Of a stretch of DNA of 33,679 bases, positions 8,115 to 16,082 are shown one piece after another. The stretch comes from Chryseosolibacter histidinae (GTDB lineage Bacteria > Bacteroidota > Bacteroidia > Cytophagales > Cyclobacteriaceae): positions 1 to 33,679 of the forward strand of contig NZ_JAHESF010000058.1 of NCBI RefSeq assembly GCF_018598225.1, in the 5' to 3' direction. The translations under genes were made by a program, and so were the position numbers. How positions within the stretch are numbered: the first letter of the stretch is position 1; each line of letters begins with the position of its first letter. Under the pieces are notes generated by a model. That model searched no databases and was not told the DNA's origin. It was given only the letters and a program-made list of their open reading frames with translations.

Positions 8115-8969
8115 ATGGACAGGAACGGATTTCTTAAGAAAAGTATCACCACGCTGGCGGCAGCAGTAGGGGCCGCAAAGGTGACAAAGGCTGAAAAACA
8201 AGCGGAAATCGTTCAGCAAGTAGGATTCGAACATTTACCTTCATTGAACAATAAAACTATGAACAGCGTACTGCATAAAGCCAATACCCGCGGACATGCC
8301 AACCACGGCTGGCTCGATACCAACCACACTTTCAGCTTCGCTCATTATTATGATCCTGAAAGGATGAACTTCGGCGCGCTTCGTGTGTTGAACGACGACT
8401 TCGTTGACGGCGGCCAGGGCTTCGGCAGGCACCCGCACGATAACATGGAGATCATTTCCATACCACTGGCGGGCGACCTCGAGCACAAAGACAGTATGGG
8501 CAACGTTGCCGTGATCAGGCAGAACGACGTGCAGATCATGAGCGCCGGTACCGGTGTTTACCATTCGGAATACAATAAGAATCCCGACAGCAAAGTGAAT
8601 TTTCTGCAGATCTGGTTGTTCCCGAAAGAACGCAACATTACGCCGCGTTACGATCAGCGCACTTTCAAACCAGAAGACCGTGTGAACAAGCTGCAGCAGA
8701 TCGTATCGCCCGTGAAGGAAGACAACGGGGTATGGATCAACCAGGATGCCTGGTTCCACCTGGGAAACTTTAAGAAAGATTTCAAGACCGACTATACCAT
8801 CAACAAAAAAGGAAACGGCGTGTATGCGTTTGTCATAAACGGCGATGTGACCATCAATGGCCAGAAGCTGAACAAACGCGATGGCTTCGGTGTGTGGGAT
8901 ACCGATAAACTTTCCATCGCCGCCGACAGTGATGCGGAGGTATTGCTGATGGAAGTGCCCATGAATTAA
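8115..8969 (+). CDS. Pirin family protein, YhhW type, with N-terminal leader
   Basis: This 284-residue bicupin is related to quercetin 2,3-dioxygenase-type pirins. After about 48 extra residues the protein shows the YhhW hallmarks RGHANHGWLDTNHTFSFAHY, RHPHDNMEIISIPLAGDLEH and SAGTGVYHSEYN. The predicted metal ligands are His106, His108, His150 and Glu152. The leader MDRNGFLKKSITTLAAAVGA has a basic head and an alanine-rich core, like an export signal, which is unusual for a pirin. A start at the internal ATG 8259 would give a normal-length cytoplasmic YhhW. A start upstream of 8115 would translate through the palindrome at 8054-8069 and is unlikely. The gene heads a group of redox-related genes. 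Confidence 0.85.
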   Translation: MDRNGFLKKSITTLAAAVGAAKVTKAEKQAEIVQQVGFEHLPSLNNKTMNSVLHKANTRGHANHGWLDTNHTFSFAHYYDPERMNFGALRVLNDDFVDGGQGFGRHPHDNMEIISIPLAGDLEHKDSMGNVAVIRQNDVQIMSAGTGVYHSEYNKNPDSKVNFLQIWLFPKERNITPRYDQRTFKPEDRVNKLQQIVSPVKEDNGVWINQDAWFHLGNFKKDFKTDYTINKKGNGVYAFVINGDVTINGQKLNKRDGFGVWDTDKLSIAADSDAEVLLMEVPMN

Positions 8970-8970
8970 A

Positions 8971-9044
8971 AGCTATTAGTTTTCCAGCTGCGCGCTTAGA
9001 GGAAATACCATCTCGAAGCTAGTGGCTCATAGCTCGTAACTATT
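8971..9044. repeat. Heptanucleotide repeat element A (AGCTnnT units)
   Basis: The gap between the pirin stop and the next ATG is almost filled by degenerate 7-nt units. On the right are AGCTAGT (9017), GGCTCAT (9024), AGCTCGT (9031) and AACTATT (9038-9044), the last touching the ATG at 9045. On the left are AGCTATT (8971), AGCTGCG (8986) and others. Left units and reverse-complemented right units share AGCTAT and AGCT blocks, so an imperfect hairpin is possible. Confidence 0.6.
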
Positions 9045-9338
9045 ATGAACATACTCGTCATCGGGCGACATCCGGATATTCAACAGACCATCCTGCGTTT
9101 GCTCAACAACCAGCCAGGCTGGCGCGCAGCCGGTGCGTTAACGGATGAAGAAGCTGTTGACATCTTCGCCGCACAACCCTTCGATGTGGTGCTGATCGGC
9201 GGAGGTGTGGATGAATCTTCCGAGGCGAAGCTTGCTATCGAATTTAAACACCGGAAACCTGATGTGAAGATCGTCCGGCATTTTGGCGGCGGAAGCGGAT
9301 TGTTATTTGCAGAGGTCATGGAAGCAATGAAAAAATAA
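9045..9338 (+). CDS. Degenerate CheY-like receiver-fold protein lacking the phosphoacceptor
   Basis: This 97-residue protein has the alternating strand/helix pattern of a response-regulator receiver: MNILVIGRHPDIQQTIL, then PFDVVLIGGG, then DVKIVRHFGGGSG. The acidic pair after strand 1 is replaced by GRHP, and the Asp expected at the end of strand 3 is replaced by glycines. No conserved Thr/Lys pair is apparent. The protein is also shorter than the usual 120 residues. It is therefore unlikely to be phosphorylated and may act as a protein-interaction module. It lies between two pirin genes, 75 bp after the first (repeat element A) and 26 bp before the second, so co-transcription with the second pirin is likely. 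The family name is uncertain. Confidence 0.65.
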   Translation: MNILVIGRHPDIQQTILRLLNNQPGWRAAGALTDEEAVDIFAAQPFDVVLIGGGVDESSEAKLAIEFKHRKPDVKIVRHFGGGSGLLFAEVMEAMKK

Positions 9339-9364
9339 AATCTCTCAGGAGAGATTTAACTTTT

Positions 9365-10234
9365 ATGAAAAACAGAACCGTCACTCATTTGTTATATGCC
9401 CATCCTTACGATATGGGAGGAATGCCGATCCGTCAGCCGTTGCCTACCAACAATGTGCAGCAGGTGGATCCGTTTCTGCTACTGCATCATGCGGATGTGG
9501 CGGTGCCCGAACATCTTGAGCCCGCGCATGCGGGCGTAGGGCCACATCCTCATCGCGGATTTTCGCCGGTCACTTTTATTTTTAAAGGTGCCGTGCATCA
9601 TCGCGATAGCAGGGGCAATAACAGCGTCGTGTATGCCGGTGGCGCACAGTGGATGAATGCCGGCATGGGCGTTATACACAGCGAGAGACCTTCGAATGAT
9701 ATTCACGATATCGGCGGAAGACAGGAGATCATCCAGCTGTGGATCAATACACCTTCGAAGCACAAGATGGACCAGCCTGCTTATTATCCTGTGCAGGCCG
9801 ATGACGTGCCGAAATTTGTGAGCGATGACAAGCTTGCTGCGGTGAATGTGTTTGCAGGTGACGTGCTGGGCATCAAGGGGCCGGTACCTTCGTTGTCGCC
9901 TGTCAATGCAGCAACGATTGAAGTGAAGAAAGGTGCAAGATTGGCGATTCCCGTGCCGGCCGATTTCAATGCTTTTCTTTACCTGCTCGATGGACAGATC
10001 ACCCTTGACGGCTATGGGATCATCGATGGATTGAACGCCGCTGTCTTCGCCCGTGACGGTGAGGGCATAAGCTTCACTGCGCTGCAAGATACGAGGTTGC
10101 TGCTGATGAGCGGAAAACCCCTGGATGAGGAAGTGGTGTCTCACGGTCCGTTTGTAATGAATACCCAGACGCAGATACTGGAAGCCATGCGCGATTACCA
10201 GATGGGTAAGATGGGAATCTTAATCGAAGATTAA
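9365..10234 (+). CDS. Pirin family protein (canonical type)
   Basis: This 289-residue bicupin non-haem iron protein has the canonical pirin motifs PHPHRGFSPVTFIFKGAVHH and GGAQWMNAGMGVIHSE. The expected iron ligands are His61, His63, His105 and Glu107. Length and N-terminus fit the family, with the ATG shortly after the preceding stop. Pirins act as quercetinases or as redox-sensing cofactors of transcription regulators. The role here is unknown, but the neighbouring second pirin, nitroreductase and OsmC genes point to oxidative or electrophile stress. A large inverted heptanucleotide repeat follows the gene. Confidence 0.93.
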   Translation: MKNRTVTHLLYAHPYDMGGMPIRQPLPTNNVQQVDPFLLLHHADVAVPEHLEPAHAGVGPHPHRGFSPVTFIFKGAVHHRDSRGNNSVVYAGGAQWMNAGMGVIHSERPSNDIHDIGGRQEIIQLWINTPSKHKMDQPAYYPVQADDVPKFVSDDKLAAVNVFAGDVLGIKGPVPSLSPVNAATIEVKKGARLAIPVPADFNAFLYLLDGQITLDGYGIIDGLNAAVFARDGEGISFTALQDTRLLLMSGKPLDEEVVSHGPFVMNTQTQILEAMRDYQMGKMGILIED

Positions 10235-10238
10235 ATAG

Positions 10239-10360
10239 AGTCCATAGTCCATAGTCGATGGTCCATAGCCGGAAGGACTAATATCAAGTCGGAGTTTTAC
10301 CCTTGATAGTTCACACGGTGCGTCCATGGAGCATGGTCTATCGACTATGGACTATGCACC
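10239..10360. repeat. Heptanucleotide inverted repeat element B (AGTCCAT units)
   Basis: The left arm (10239-10273) consists of five 7-nt units on the theme AGTCCAT. The right arm (10326-10360) consists of five units on its reverse complement, ATGGACT. A 17-bp stretch, CATAGTCCATAGTCGAT (10243-10259), is matched perfectly by 10340-10356 on the other strand. The third unit of both arms carries the same variant (AGTCGAT), so the arms are in register. The element could form a long hairpin with a loop of about 50-80 nt between the pirin and nitroreductase genes. Confidence 0.85.
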
Positions 10361-10406
10361 TTTGACTTTTCTGTCTTACTTTTAGGTCAGCAACCGTAAG
10401 TTATTT

Positions 10407-11003
10407 ATGGAGGTGCCAAAAGCTATGCAAAAATCAGCGGAGTTTGAATCACCCATCCTGGAAGTGATCCAGATGCGGAGAAGCAGGAGGGCGTATGCCG
10501 ATAAGCCTGTGGAGCAGGATAAGATCCAGTCGCTTTTCGAAGCTGCGCGGTGGGCGCCCTCCAGTGTGAACGAGCAGCCCTGGCTGTACCTGTACGCCAC
10601 CAAAGATCAGCCAGAGCTATTGGGAAAAATTTTCGATGCCCTGAATGACAGCAATAAAGTATGGGCAGGAAATGCGCCGCTGCTGATCGTAAGCCTCGCG
10701 CGGAAAAACTTTATCCGCAACGATAGGCCTAATGAGTCGGCACGTTATGATCTCGGCGCCGCCAATGCTTTTCTTTCGCTGCAGGCCGCGCACCTTGGTC
10801 TCAACGTGCACCAGATAGGCGGATTTCATGCGGCAAAGGCCATCGAGAACCTGAACATTCCCGATTACTATGAACCCGTGGTGATCATGGCCATCGGTTA
10901 TCCCGGCGACGCAGCAAACCTGCCGGAGAACCTCAAGCTTCGCGAGCTGGCACCACGTGAGCGATACGTACAACAGGCGTTTGTGATGAACCAAACTTTC
11001 TAA
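10407..11003 (+). CDS. Nitroreductase family protein (FMN-dependent NAD(P)H oxidoreductase)
   Basis: This 198-residue flavoprotein would reduce nitroaromatics, quinones or similar electrophiles. The FMN-binding start MRRSRRAYADKPV (about residue 24 on) and the segment FEAARWAPSSVNEQPWLYLY are diagnostic. DLGAANAFLSLQAAHLGLNV and VVIMAIGYPGD are the conserved later parts. The ATG at 10407 gives about 20 residues before the flavin motif, normal for the family. The stop TAA shares its last base with the ATG of the OsmC gene (TAATG), so the two are translationally coupled. The physiological substrate is unknown. Confidence 0.92.
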   Translation: MEVPKAMQKSAEFESPILEVIQMRRSRRAYADKPVEQDKIQSLFEAARWAPSSVNEQPWLYLYATKDQPELLGKIFDALNDSNKVWAGNAPLLIVSLARKNFIRNDRPNESARYDLGAANAFLSLQAAHLGLNVHQIGGFHAAKAIENLNIPDYYEPVVIMAIGYPGDAANLPENLKLRELAPRERYVQQAFVMNQTF

Positions 11004-11407
11004 TGGAAACCGGAGCGAATATCAAATGGGCATCTGCCATCATTGGCGCCGAGCAGTACAAAACAGAGATGATCCTCGACAGCCACTCGCTGATCGCCGA
11101 TGAGCCTATTGATAACGGAGGCAAGGATCTCGGTCCATCGCCCAGCGATTTTTTGCGCATGTCGCTGGCATCCTGTACCGCCATAACACTGCGCATGTAT
11201 GCCAACCGCAAGGGTTTTGACGTAAGCCAGATAGAAGTAAAAGTGCGGATGGAAGAAGTTGAAAACAAAACTGTTTTTCACCGGCAGGTAAACATCACCG
11301 GCAACATCGATGAGCAACAACGCAAGCGTATGCTGCACATTGCCAACGCCTGTCCCATTCATAAGATCCTGACAAATCCCATCGAGGTGCAGACACAATT
11401 TACGTGA
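11003..11407 (+). CDS. OsmC family protein (peroxide/stress-related)
   Basis: This 134-residue OsmC/Ohr-fold protein contains GPSPSDFLRMSLASCTAITL with Cys58 and IANACPIHKIL with Cys117. The two cysteines correspond to the peroxidatic/resolving pair used by OsmC and Ohr thiol peroxidases to reduce organic hydroperoxides. It overlaps the nitroreductase stop by one base, so they are one operon. Together with the upstream pirins the context is detoxification of oxidants or electrophiles. The exact substrate is not determinable. The length matches the shorter OsmC subgroup common in Bacteroidota. Confidence 0.9.
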   Translation: METGANIKWASAIIGAEQYKTEMILDSHSLIADEPIDNGGKDLGPSPSDFLRMSLASCTAITLRMYANRKGFDVSQIEVKVRMEEVENKTVFHRQVNITGNIDEQQRKRMLHIANACPIHKILTNPIEVQTQFT

Positions 11408-11410
11408 GAG

Positions 11411-11548
11411 AGTCCACAGACGACAGTCCACGGTCCACAGCCGTGCGGTGTTGTTTCGATTATTTCGGCTTCACTGCAAAATTGCTTGTTGTGATGGTCT
11501 GTGAGATCGCAGTCTCGGCCGTGGTCTGTCGACCGTGGTCCGTGGACT
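11411..11548. repeat. Heptanucleotide inverted repeat element C (AGTCCAC units)
   Basis: The left arm (11411-11445) and right arm (11514-11548) each hold five 7-nt units. The left theme is AGTCCAC and the right theme its complement GTGGACT. Of 35 arm positions most pair, and many mismatches are A/G differences that would be G-U pairs in RNA. The element fills the gap between the convergent OsmC and histidine-kinase genes, and its right end overlaps the kinase stop codon. It could act as a bidirectional terminator-like hairpin. Unit order parallels element B, but the seventh base is C instead of T. Confidence 0.82.
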
Positions 11549-13439
11549 AATCCGCCAGCTGTAACGTAAACGACACTTCTGTTCCCTCACCAAGTTTGCT
11601 GCGGATGCCGAACGTGCCACCGTTGCGTTCAATGAATTCTTTGCAGAGCATGAGACCAAGCCCTGTTCCTTTTTCCTGCTGCGTGCCTTCTTTCGTAAAA
11701 TGTGCCGACGATCCCACCACGGTCTCGATCTCATCCAGCGACATGCCAATGCCTGTATCCTGAATGGTAATGCAGCAATGGCGCTCCTGCTTTGAGGTGG
11801 AGATCACCAGGTGGTCGCCTATTTTTGAAAATTTGATTCCGTTCTGGATCAGGTTCCGCAACACCAGCTGCACCTGGTCGGGGTCTGCCCATACAGACAG
11901 ATCGCTGGAGATCTCTTTATGAAGTGTAATGCTTTTACGGTGCGCGTTCTCTTCCATCAGCTTGCAGGCTTCGTCGATGCATGACCGTATATCGATCTTG
12001 CACTTCTCGGTCTTGATACCCTCCATCTGGCTGAGTGCCCAGTTCAGCAGGTTCTCCAGCGTTCGTTGCGTCACATTCAGGTTGGCCCTGAGCTTGTTGG
12101 AAACGGTGATCATTTCACCGGTGGTCATCAGCTGTTTGGTGAACAGCTCCAGCAAGATCTGAAGGTTCGAGACCGGGCCGCGCAGGTCATGGCTGATCAC
12201 AGAAAACAATTTTGTCTGAAGCTGGTTCAATTGCTGAAGCTTTTCTGCCTGCGCCTGAATTTCTTCTTTCTGTTGCTCGATGGCCACATTCTTCGTGGCA
12301 AGGTCGCGGTTGGCCTGTTGCTGAATATTGCGCAGTCGCACAAGGAAAAAGATCAGGGCCACTAGCAGCAAGATGCCACCGAGCAGGAATGCCAGGAACC
12401 AGCGCTGGCTTCGTACCTGTTGCTGGTGCAAGGTGTTCTCGCTTTCCAGGAGCTTGATGGTGTGCTCTTTTCCTTCAAGCTCATAGAGCGATTGCATTTC
12501 CTGGATCTGTCCGCTTTTTTCAGCGTTGTAAAGGCTGTCCTTATACTGGCTGACGAGCTGAAGGTGCTGGATGGCTTCTTGGTGCCGGTTTGTTTCGAGG
12601 CAAAGCTCGGCCATCAGGGCGTGCCCTTTGATGAGCCACGTCAGGTTGCCGAGCTCATGGTTGATGTTGATGGATCTTTTCAGCAGACGCTCAGCTTGCG
12701 TCATGTTTTTGAGAACGTGCTCGTTCTGCGCCGCCAGAAAACAGGTTACGCCCAAAGCCCTCCGGTTTTTTACCAGCGTATCCAGCTGCAGGCTCTTGAA
12801 TGCATATTCTCTGCTTCGTTTGAAATCTTTCTGCTCGAAATAGATCCGCGCCTTTCTTCCAAACAAAATGCTGATGCTCGTTGAGTCGCCTGTACTTTCA
12901 AACAAAGCGATGCCTTTATCCGCATACTGCAAGGCAGAGTCGAGCAGGCCTGTCTCCGCCAGCATGAATGACATCTCGCGGTACGTTGTTGCCAGCATAC
13001 GTTTATCATTTTCCTGCATGCCAAGCAATAACGACTGGTTCATCAGCTCGCGCGCCTTGCTGAAATTTCCAAGCTCCACAAGAGTGCGGGCCACAGACAG
13101 CAGACTTTCAGACCATTGTTTTTTATGTGGGGAGTTTTCGAAGATCTTCAACGCTTTAAAACCATATTCAGTGCTTAACCTGAAGTTTGCCTTCACCCAG
13201 TACGCTTTGGATAATACATAATAGGAGTAGCCTTCATAGTAGACATCGCCACGCTCTACGGCCATGTTCAATGCCTTTTTGCTTAACAGGATGGCGGTGT
13301 CGGGATGGCTGAGATAAACACTGTAAGCACGCGACGTCAGGCGGGATAATTCATTGCCGGGCTGATCCTTTTGTGCAAAGCCAGAAGAGCAAAAGAATGT
13401 GATAGCGATACAAGCCGTAAGGAACCGGACTCCCTTCAT
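11547..13439 (-). CDS. Sensor histidine kinase with periplasmic TPR repeats
   Basis: This 630-residue membrane kinase has a signal peptide (to about residue 22) and a periplasmic region of TPR-type helical repeats (about residues 30-320). Examples are the repeats around YYVLSKAYWVKANFRLSTEY and GRKARIYFEQKDFKRSREYA. A coiled segment, one transmembrane helix (about 347-367) and a coiled coil to about 410 follow. The HisKA domain has SVISHDLRGPVSNL (His417). The ATPase domain has the N-box LRNLIQNGIKF (about 528-537), DTGIGM (561-566) and GTGLGL (591-596), so it appears catalytically intact. No response regulator is adjacent, so the partner is elsewhere. This TPR-kinase design is common in Bacteroidota. 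Confidence 0.93.
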   Translation of the reverse strand: MKGVRFLTACIAITFFCSSGFAQKDQPGNELSRLTSRAYSVYLSHPDTAILLSKKALNMAVERGDVYYEGYSYYVLSKAYWVKANFRLSTEYGFKALKIFENSPHKKQWSESLLSVARTLVELGNFSKARELMNQSLLLGMQENDKRMLATTYREMSFMLAETGLLDSALQYADKGIALFESTGDSTSISILFGRKARIYFEQKDFKRSREYAFKSLQLDTLVKNRRALGVTCFLAAQNEHVLKNMTQAERLLKRSININHELGNLTWLIKGHALMAELCLETNRHQEAIQHLQLVSQYKDSLYNAEKSGQIQEMQSLYELEGKEHTIKLLESENTLHQQQVRSQRWFLAFLLGGILLLVALIFFLVRLRNIQQQANRDLATKNVAIEQQKEEIQAQAEKLQQLNQLQTKLFSVISHDLRGPVSNLQILLELFTKQLMTTGEMITVSNKLRANLNVTQRTLENLLNWALSQMEGIKTEKCKIDIRSCIDEACKLMEENAHRKSITLHKEISSDLSVWADPDQVQLVLRNLIQNGIKFSKIGDHLVISTSKQERHCCITIQDTGIGMSLDEIETVVGSSAHFTKEGTQQEKGTGLGLMLCKEFIERNGGTFGIRSKLGEGTEVSFTLQLAD

Positions 13440-13804
13440 TAACGCCGATTAAAGACGTGGTAAGGTCGAAAAAATTTCCCAGCCAGCCATGCGCTCCTGA
13501 TATTTTGTTTGCCATGCAGAATGCAGTAAAAAAATTCTGAAAAATGTAAATATTCCATACACGTGGCATGGATTTTACCGCTTCCCTGTAAGAGGCTTGT
13601 TCATCTGAATAAACCGGAGCCGTCGGGTTTGAAATTTGCAGGGAATAAGTCAGGAATCGTGGATTTGCGAAGTGAGAATGACAGGCTGTTGAGATCTATC
13701 CGTGGTTCCCTATCCACCCGCAACGCTGGCCAACCGTCTTTTTTTGACTAAAGTAACACTAAATATATTTCTTCTGTGTTCTTTAAACATAACCCTGGAC
13801 TCTT
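13440..13804. other. Divergent intergenic region between histidine kinase and TonB-type receptor genes
   Basis: These 365 bp hold no convincing gene. Close to the receptor gene there is a plausible promoter with TTTG at 13743-13746 and TATATTTC at 13764-13771, 17 bp apart, about 35 bp before the GTG start. No heptanucleotide repeat or RNA gene was recognised. A 62-codon open frame at 13563-13751 looks like chance. Confidence 0.5.
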
Positions 13805-16078
13805 GTGAAAAGATTCTACGCTCTATTGTTCATGTTTTGTCCTGCGGTGTTAATGGCGCAGACCGTGGCCATTCGCGGCATGGTGAAAGACCGTGAAGGT
13901 GAGCGGCTTCCTTCAGCCAATATAGTGATGCTGCCAGACAGTGTTGTTGTATCAACAGGAATAGACGGCGAATTTTCAACAACCCTGAAAAGGGGGACAA
14001 AACAAATGGGTATTTCCTATACAGGTTATTCCACACTGTGGATATCTCTCCATGCTGCGCACGACACCGCCGTAACTTTTGTGCTCACACCAAAAATAAA
14101 TCAGCTGCGTGAAGTGACAGTGGTGGCAAACCGTTATTCACACGAGGACCTTGTACAGTCTACCCGAACCGGTACCAACACGCTTACACAGAAAGACATC
14201 AACGCCATACCGGTGTTGCTTGGAGAAGCAGATCCTATTAAAACGCTGCAGCTACTTCCTGGCATTGTAAAAGGTGTGGAAGGCAGCGCCGATCTTTTTG
14301 TGCGCGGCGGTGCAGCGGACCAGAACCTTGTGTTGCTTGACGGCGCACCCATCTACAACACCAGTCACCTCTTTGGATTCCTCTCGGTATTCAACCCCGA
14401 TGCGCTTGATAATGTCGAGTCTATCAATGGCGGATTCCCGGCCGAGTACGGCGGACGTTTGTCATCGATCCTCAACGTGACCAGCAACCAAAACATCCCT
14501 GATAAGACCCATGTCTCCGGAGATATCGGGCTGATCGCTTCACGTTTATATGTTGAGCAGCCCATTGTGAAGAACAAGGCAAGCTTCTGGGTAGCCGGTC
14601 GCAGAACGTATATTGACCAGGTAGTGAAAGCCATCAAAGAAGAGCTTCCCTACTTCTTTTATGACCTTAACGGGAAGCTGATCTTCAAACCTTCGCCTGC
14701 CGACCATGTTGAGGTGAGTCACTACAGCGGAGAGGACATTCTTGATATTGTTCGCGACCGCAACAATGACGGTCACGGTTTTCTTTCTTCTTATGCATCT
14801 GGTAATGCCAGCCAGTCGTTGAACTGGCGTCACAATGCACAACAGTGGACCGGCGACCTTTCACTGATGCGCACCCAGTACCGGTACAAGATCCAGAATG
14901 CTTTCGATGACAACAGCCTTGCAGCCATGTCGAACATCGAAGACTATGGCGCACGGCTTACCTTCCAGACAGATTCCATTCGCCGTAAGGCCACCATCAA
15001 GGCTGGTCTCGAGTGGACGAGGCATATCATCAGTCCCAACGTCATCAATTCTCAGGGCTCCATCGCCGAGCTGCTGGAGAGTCGGGCCACATCAGGGAAG
15101 GTTGCGCATGAGGTTGCGGCCCACCTCGAGCAGGAGTGGTCATTGACAAACCGCTGGAAACTCAATGCCGGTTTCCGTGGATCGTTGGCCCTTGTTCATA
15201 ACAAGCAATACTTCGTGCCGGAGCCCCGCATCTCCGCGCGTTATGTACTGGCAGAAGACAGGGCTATCAAGCTGAGCTACTCGCGCATGTCGCAATACCT
15301 GCACCGCATCTCTAACTCTGCTATCTCTACGCCTACCGATATCTGGTATCCGGTGACGAGCCGCATCGAGCCACAGACCTCACACCAGGTGTCAGCGGCA
15401 TGGCAGCGGTTTGTAAGATCTGAAGATGTATTCATCAGCGTGGAGGGTTATTACAAACTGATGAACAGCCTGATCGGATACGAAGAAGGTACGAACCTGT
15501 TCTTCAATACCGATTTCGAGTCGAAGCTGATCCAGGGAAAGGGCCAGGCTTACGGACTGGAATTTCTGCTGCGCAAAGAGTCTGGAAAATTCACAGGCTG
15601 GATCAGTTACACCTTGTCGTGGTCGTGGCGTAAGTTCGGTGGCATCAACAACGGTGAATGGTTCCGTGCACGTTACGACCGCCGGCACAACGCTGCTATC
15701 GTGGGGCAATACACTTTTGCCAGGCGCTGGGCAGCCTCCTTTGTATGGGAATTTATTTCGGGCTCGAGGTTTACACCCGTCATCGGGCAATATGCCACGC
15801 TGGCGCCAACACTCACCGGCGTAGACCTGATCCCTATTTATTCAAAGATCAACGGTGTTAAACTTGCCGATGCGCACAGGCTCGACGTGGGCATCAAGTT
15901 CATGAGCAAGCCGGGCCATAGAATCCAATGGGAATGGTTTGCCGGCGCTTACAACGCTTACAACCGCGCCAGTCCCGTGGGCATCATGATCGAACAACGC
16001 AGAGACGGTTCGCTGCACTACACGCAACCTGGTCTCTTCGGTTTTCTTCCGTTTGTCAGCTATGGCTTTAAACTTTGA
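13805..16078 (+). CDS. TonB-dependent receptor with CarboxypepD_reg-like N-terminal domain
   Basis: This 757-residue outer-membrane receptor starts at a GTG at 13805, where a signal peptide begins directly (MKRFYALLFMFCPAVLMAQ). Residues about 20-105 form a carboxypeptidase-regulatory-like beta-sandwich. The TonB plug follows: NAIPVLLGEADPIKTLQLLP, then DLFVRGGAADQNLVLLDGAP and FPAEYGGRLSSILNV. The rest is beta-barrel, ending FLPFVSYGFKL with a C-terminal hydrophobic/aromatic beta-signal. It is followed 4 bp later by a DUF4249 lipoprotein gene, a pairing seen often in this phylum. By analogy with SusC/SusD the pair may import a nutrient, but the substrate is unknown. Confidence 0.92.
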   Translation: MKRFYALLFMFCPAVLMAQTVAIRGMVKDREGERLPSANIVMLPDSVVVSTGIDGEFSTTLKRGTKQMGISYTGYSTLWISLHAAHDTAVTFVLTPKINQLREVTVVANRYSHEDLVQSTRTGTNTLTQKDINAIPVLLGEADPIKTLQLLPGIVKGVEGSADLFVRGGAADQNLVLLDGAPIYNTSHLFGFLSVFNPDALDNVESINGGFPAEYGGRLSSILNVTSNQNIPDKTHVSGDIGLIASRLYVEQPIVKNKASFWVAGRRTYIDQVVKAIKEELPYFFYDLNGKLIFKPSPADHVEVSHYSGEDILDIVRDRNNDGHGFLSSYASGNASQSLNWRHNAQQWTGDLSLMRTQYRYKIQNAFDDNSLAAMSNIEDYGARLTFQTDSIRRKATIKAGLEWTRHIISPNVINSQGSIAELLESRATSGKVAHEVAAHLEQEWSLTNRWKLNAGFRGSLALVHNKQYFVPEPRISARYVLAEDRAIKLSYSRMSQYLHRISNSAISTPTDIWYPVTSRIEPQTSHQVSAAWQRFVRSEDVFISVEGYYKLMNSLIGYEEGTNLFFNTDFESKLIQGKGQAYGLEFLLRKESGKFTGWISYTLSWSWRKFGGINNGEWFRARYDRRHNAAIVGQYTFARRWAASFVWEFISGSRFTPVIGQYATLAPTLTGVDLIPIYSKINGVKLADAHRLDVGIKFMSKPGHRIQWEWFAGAYNAYNRASPVGIMIEQRRDGSLHYTQPGLFGFLPFVSYGFKL

Positions 16079-16082
16079 TTCC

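Noticed and set aside
10239-11548. Elements B and C considered as ends of an insertion sequence carrying the genes between them
   Set aside because: Each element is a complete inverted pair within its own gap, there is no transposase, and the enclosed nitroreductase and OsmC genes are ordinary; no target-site duplication was seen.
13563-13751. 62-codon open frame in the kinase/receptor divergent gap
   Set aside because: No promoter, no recognisable protein pattern, and it overlaps the likely promoter zone of the receptor gene.
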